Below, in pieces: positions 5,566 through 6,918 of a stretch of DNA of 6,918 bases; within the stretch, counting starts at the first letter, position 1, and every line of letters starts with the position of its first letter. The position numbers were made by a program, and so were the translations under genes. The notes beneath the pieces were generated by a model. That model was not told the DNA's origin. It saw nothing but the letters and a program-made list of their open reading frames with translations, and did no database searches. The DNA is from JAYQUR01 sp038133505 (GTDB lineage Bacteria > Pseudomonadota > Alphaproteobacteria > MPNO01 > UBA830). The stretch lies in NCBI GenBank assembly GCA_038133505.1, contig JAYPTI010000160.1, positions 1 through 6,918 on the forward strand, given 5' to 3'.

Positions 5566-6525
5566 CTAGACAGTCACTTCCGCGCCGCCGTCCCGCGAGG
5601 AGATCAGCATCGCTTCCAGCGCCGCCACGCCGTTGATCGCGTCGGCCGGCGGGATCGGCCAGTCGGCCTTGCCCTGTGCCGACGCGGCAAACAGCTTGAG
5701 TTGCTTGCAGCACATGTCGACGGCGTCGAATTCCTCGACGACGAGTTCGCCGCCCAGCATCTGATACTCGATGCGCTCGGTGCCGCGCACTTCCGCCCAG
5801 CCCTTGTCGCCATAGAAATGCAGCCGGTTGAAATTGGGCGCGACGCCGATGGCCGTCAGCGTCCCCGTCTCGCCGCCGGCGAAACGCAGCGTGACCGATG
5901 CGCAGTCCGAGAAGCCGTGCTTAACGACCTGCGTCGTCGCGTCGACCGACAGCGCGGCGACCGGGCTCATCAGCTCGATCATCATGTACATCATGTGATC
6001 GGCGAGGCTGCCCGGCGGATTCGTCTCCGGGTCGGCCTTCCACGCGTCGGCATCGAAGGTCAGCATGCGGTCGACGATGAAGTCGCCCGACGCGTGGAAG
6101 ACGCGGCCGAGATCGCCGCCGCGCACCAGTTCGCGAAGCCTGTCCATGGCGGGCGCGAAGCAGCGGTCGTAGCCCATCGCGACGAGGACGCCCTTCGCTT
6201 CCGCGGCCGCGTAGAGCTTTTCCGCATCGGCGCCGGTGGTCGCCAATGGTTTGATCACGAGGACCGGCTTGCCCGCTTCGGCGGCGGCCGATGCGTCGGC
6301 GCCATGCAGGGCGGCGTGGCCCGCAACCACGATGCCGTCGACCTTGTCGTAGATGGCGTCGGCATTGTCCGCGACCTCGATCCCGCGCTCCGCGGCGAAG
6401 TCGGCCACCTTGGCGGGGGTTCGCGTGGCGGCAGCGACGAAGCGGACGCTGTCGCTTTTGTCGTGAACCGAATTGACGAGGCGTTTGCCCCAGGCGCCGA
6501 GTCCGACGATGCCGAGTTTGAACAC
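5566..6525 (-). CDS. Gfo/Idh/MocA family NAD(P)-dependent oxidoreductase
   Basis: A 319-residue cytosolic dehydrogenase of the family that oxidises or reduces sugars, inositols or related polyols; the substrate cannot be assigned. The N-terminal Rossmann fold starts at once with GIVGLGAWGKR (residues 5-15, GxGxxG). The usual EKP cofactor/active-site motif appears as IKP (91-93, in PVLVIKPLATT), so the glutamate is replaced by isoleucine while the lysine is kept. MGYDRCFAPAMDRLRELVRGGDLGRV (split around residue 117-142) is the normal start of the C-terminal domain, and ADHMMYMMIEL (175-185) is at the place of the catalytic D/H helix. GTG 6525 is preceded five bases away by GGGGAGA (6537-6531), a strong ribosome site. 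The stop is TAG (5568-5566), which matters because it shows TAG used as a terminator in this genome. It is transcribed alone, divergent from glyQ. Confidence 0.87.
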   Translation of the reverse strand: MFKLGIVGLGAWGKRLVNSVHDKSDSVRFVAAATRTPAKVADFAAERGIEVADNADAIYDKVDGIVVAGHAALHGADASAAAEAGKPVLVIKPLATTGADAEKLYAAAEAKGVLVAMGYDRCFAPAMDRLRELVRGGDLGRVFHASGDFIVDRMLTFDADAWKADPETNPPGSLADHMMYMMIELMSPVAALSVDATTQVVKHGFSDCASVTLRFAGGETGTLTAIGVAPNFNRLHFYGDKGWAEVRGTERIEYQMLGGELVVEEFDAVDMCCKQLKLFAASAQGKADWPIPPADAINGVAALEAMLISSRDGGAEVTV

Positions 6526-6541
6526 GTTATTCTCCCCGATG

Positions 6542-6603
6542 TACCGTTTGGTATTCGTGACCGAAACCTAGCGGAAACCCGCGCCAACGCGAAACGGTTA
6601 ACC
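6542..6603. other. small dyads in the divergent oxidoreductase-glyQ gap
   Basis: The 158-base gap between the two divergent genes holds TACC-GTTT-GGTA (6542-6553), lying in the presumed leader of the oxidoreductase, and a perfect 8-base palindrome GGTTAACC (6596-6603). ACCGTTT (6543-6549) is also inverted as AAACGGT (6592-6598). Either could be an operator half for the oxidoreductase gene. I could not find a convincing promoter for that gene, and short dyads like these occur by chance. Confidence 0.25.
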
Positions 6604-6619
6604 AAGGCCAAGCGAGTCG

Positions 6620-6648
6620 TTGACCCCTCGGCGGCACGCCCCTATTTT
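6620..6648 (+). promoter_or_regulatory. sigma70-type promoter of glyQ
   Basis: TTGACC (6620-6625) and TATTTT (6643-6648) are exactly 17 bases apart. Initiation near 6655 leaves about a 29-base leader before ATG 6684, too short for a T-box or other riboswitch, which fits direct expression of a housekeeping gene. Confidence 0.65.
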
Positions 6649-6683
6649 GCGGCGCAACATCACCCGGACCCGAGTGCAGTCAG

Positions 6684-6918
6684 ATGTCGCAGAACAGCGC
6701 TGCGGACACCTCTTTCCAATCGCTTATACTCAAGCTCCACGCCTACTGGGCGCGGCAGGGCTGCGTGATTCTGCAGCCCTACGACATGGAAGTGGGCGCG
6801 GGCACGTTCCATCCGGCGACGACGCTCCGCGCGCTCGGCCCAGAGCCGTGGAAGGCGGCCTACGTGCAGCCCTCGCGGCGGCCGACCGACGGGCGCTACG
6901 GCGAGAACCCCAACCGGC
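6684..6918 (+). CDS. glyQ: glycine--tRNA ligase alpha subunit, N-terminal part
   Basis: The first 78 residues of the alpha subunit of the tetrameric (alpha2beta2) bacterial glycyl-tRNA synthetase, a class II enzyme that charges tRNA-Gly in the cytosol; the full protein is about 300 residues and continues past the right edge. The sequence is strongly conserved: FQSLILKLHAYWARQGC (residues 11-27), ILQPYDMEVGAGTFHPAT (29-46), LRALGPEPW and YVQPSRRPTDGRYGENPNR at the window end. ATG 6684 gives the expected short N-terminus; no strong Shine-Dalgarno is visible (only GAGTG at 6672-6676). glyS, the beta subunit, would be expected downstream. It follows the S49 and small Cys4 genes in the local order, with the oxidoreductase gene inserted in the opposite direction. 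Confidence 0.97.
   Translation, partial: MSQNSAADTSFQSLILKLHAYWARQGCVILQPYDMEVGAGTFHPATTLRALGPEPWKAAYVQPSRRPTDGRYGENPNR

Noticed and set aside
5701..6768. Long plus-strand open frame opposite the oxidoreductase and into glyQ (355 codons)
   Set aside because: His/Arg/Asp-rich shadow with no motif, while the minus strand has an intact Rossmann-fold protein and the 3' end lies over glyQ in a different frame.

Overview
The window is GC-rich DNA that looks like an alphaproteobacterial chromosome, probably Rhodospirillales-like. The evidence is the gene set and order (long-chain polyprenyl diphosphate synthase divergent from DUF2007, then a TrmN6-type methyltransferase, a short S49 peptidase, a small Cys-rich membrane protein and glyQ), the codon bias and the frequent GTG/TTG starts. 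The taxon is inferred from recalled family and gene-order knowledge, not from a search.

Layout. 1-55 (minus): 5' three quarters of a proline tRNA (anticodon CGG) running off the left edge, with a clear promoter behind it. 201-2226 (plus): a two-gene acyl-CoA unit, a CaiB/BaiF (family III) CoA-transferase broken by an in-frame amber codon and a crotonase-fold protein that lacks both classical hydratase glutamates. 2227-2373: a gene-free convergent gap filled with nested inverted repeats. 2374-3396 (minus): octaprenyl/decaprenyl diphosphate synthase (ubiquinone side chain). 3397-3473: a short divergent promoter region. 3474-5550 (plus): a tight run of DUF2007, TrmN6-like methyltransferase, S49 peptidase and a small membrane-anchored Cys4 protein. 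5566-6525 (minus): a Gfo/Idh/MocA oxidoreductase. 6684-6918 (plus): the start of glyQ with a well-formed sigma70-type promoter.

Most of this is ordinary housekeeping and accessory metabolism; I see no defence system, CRISPR array, mobile element or phage gene. The oddities are lesions and non-standard signals. The CoA-transferase is full length and colinear with its family except for one TAG. The methyltransferase has lost its expected stop and runs about 230 bases into the peptidase gene in the wrong frame. The peptidase has intact Ser/Lys catalytic residues but no ATG, GTG or TTG ahead of its conserved N-terminal region. These could be real mutations, unusual translation or assembly errors; the sequence alone cannot decide.
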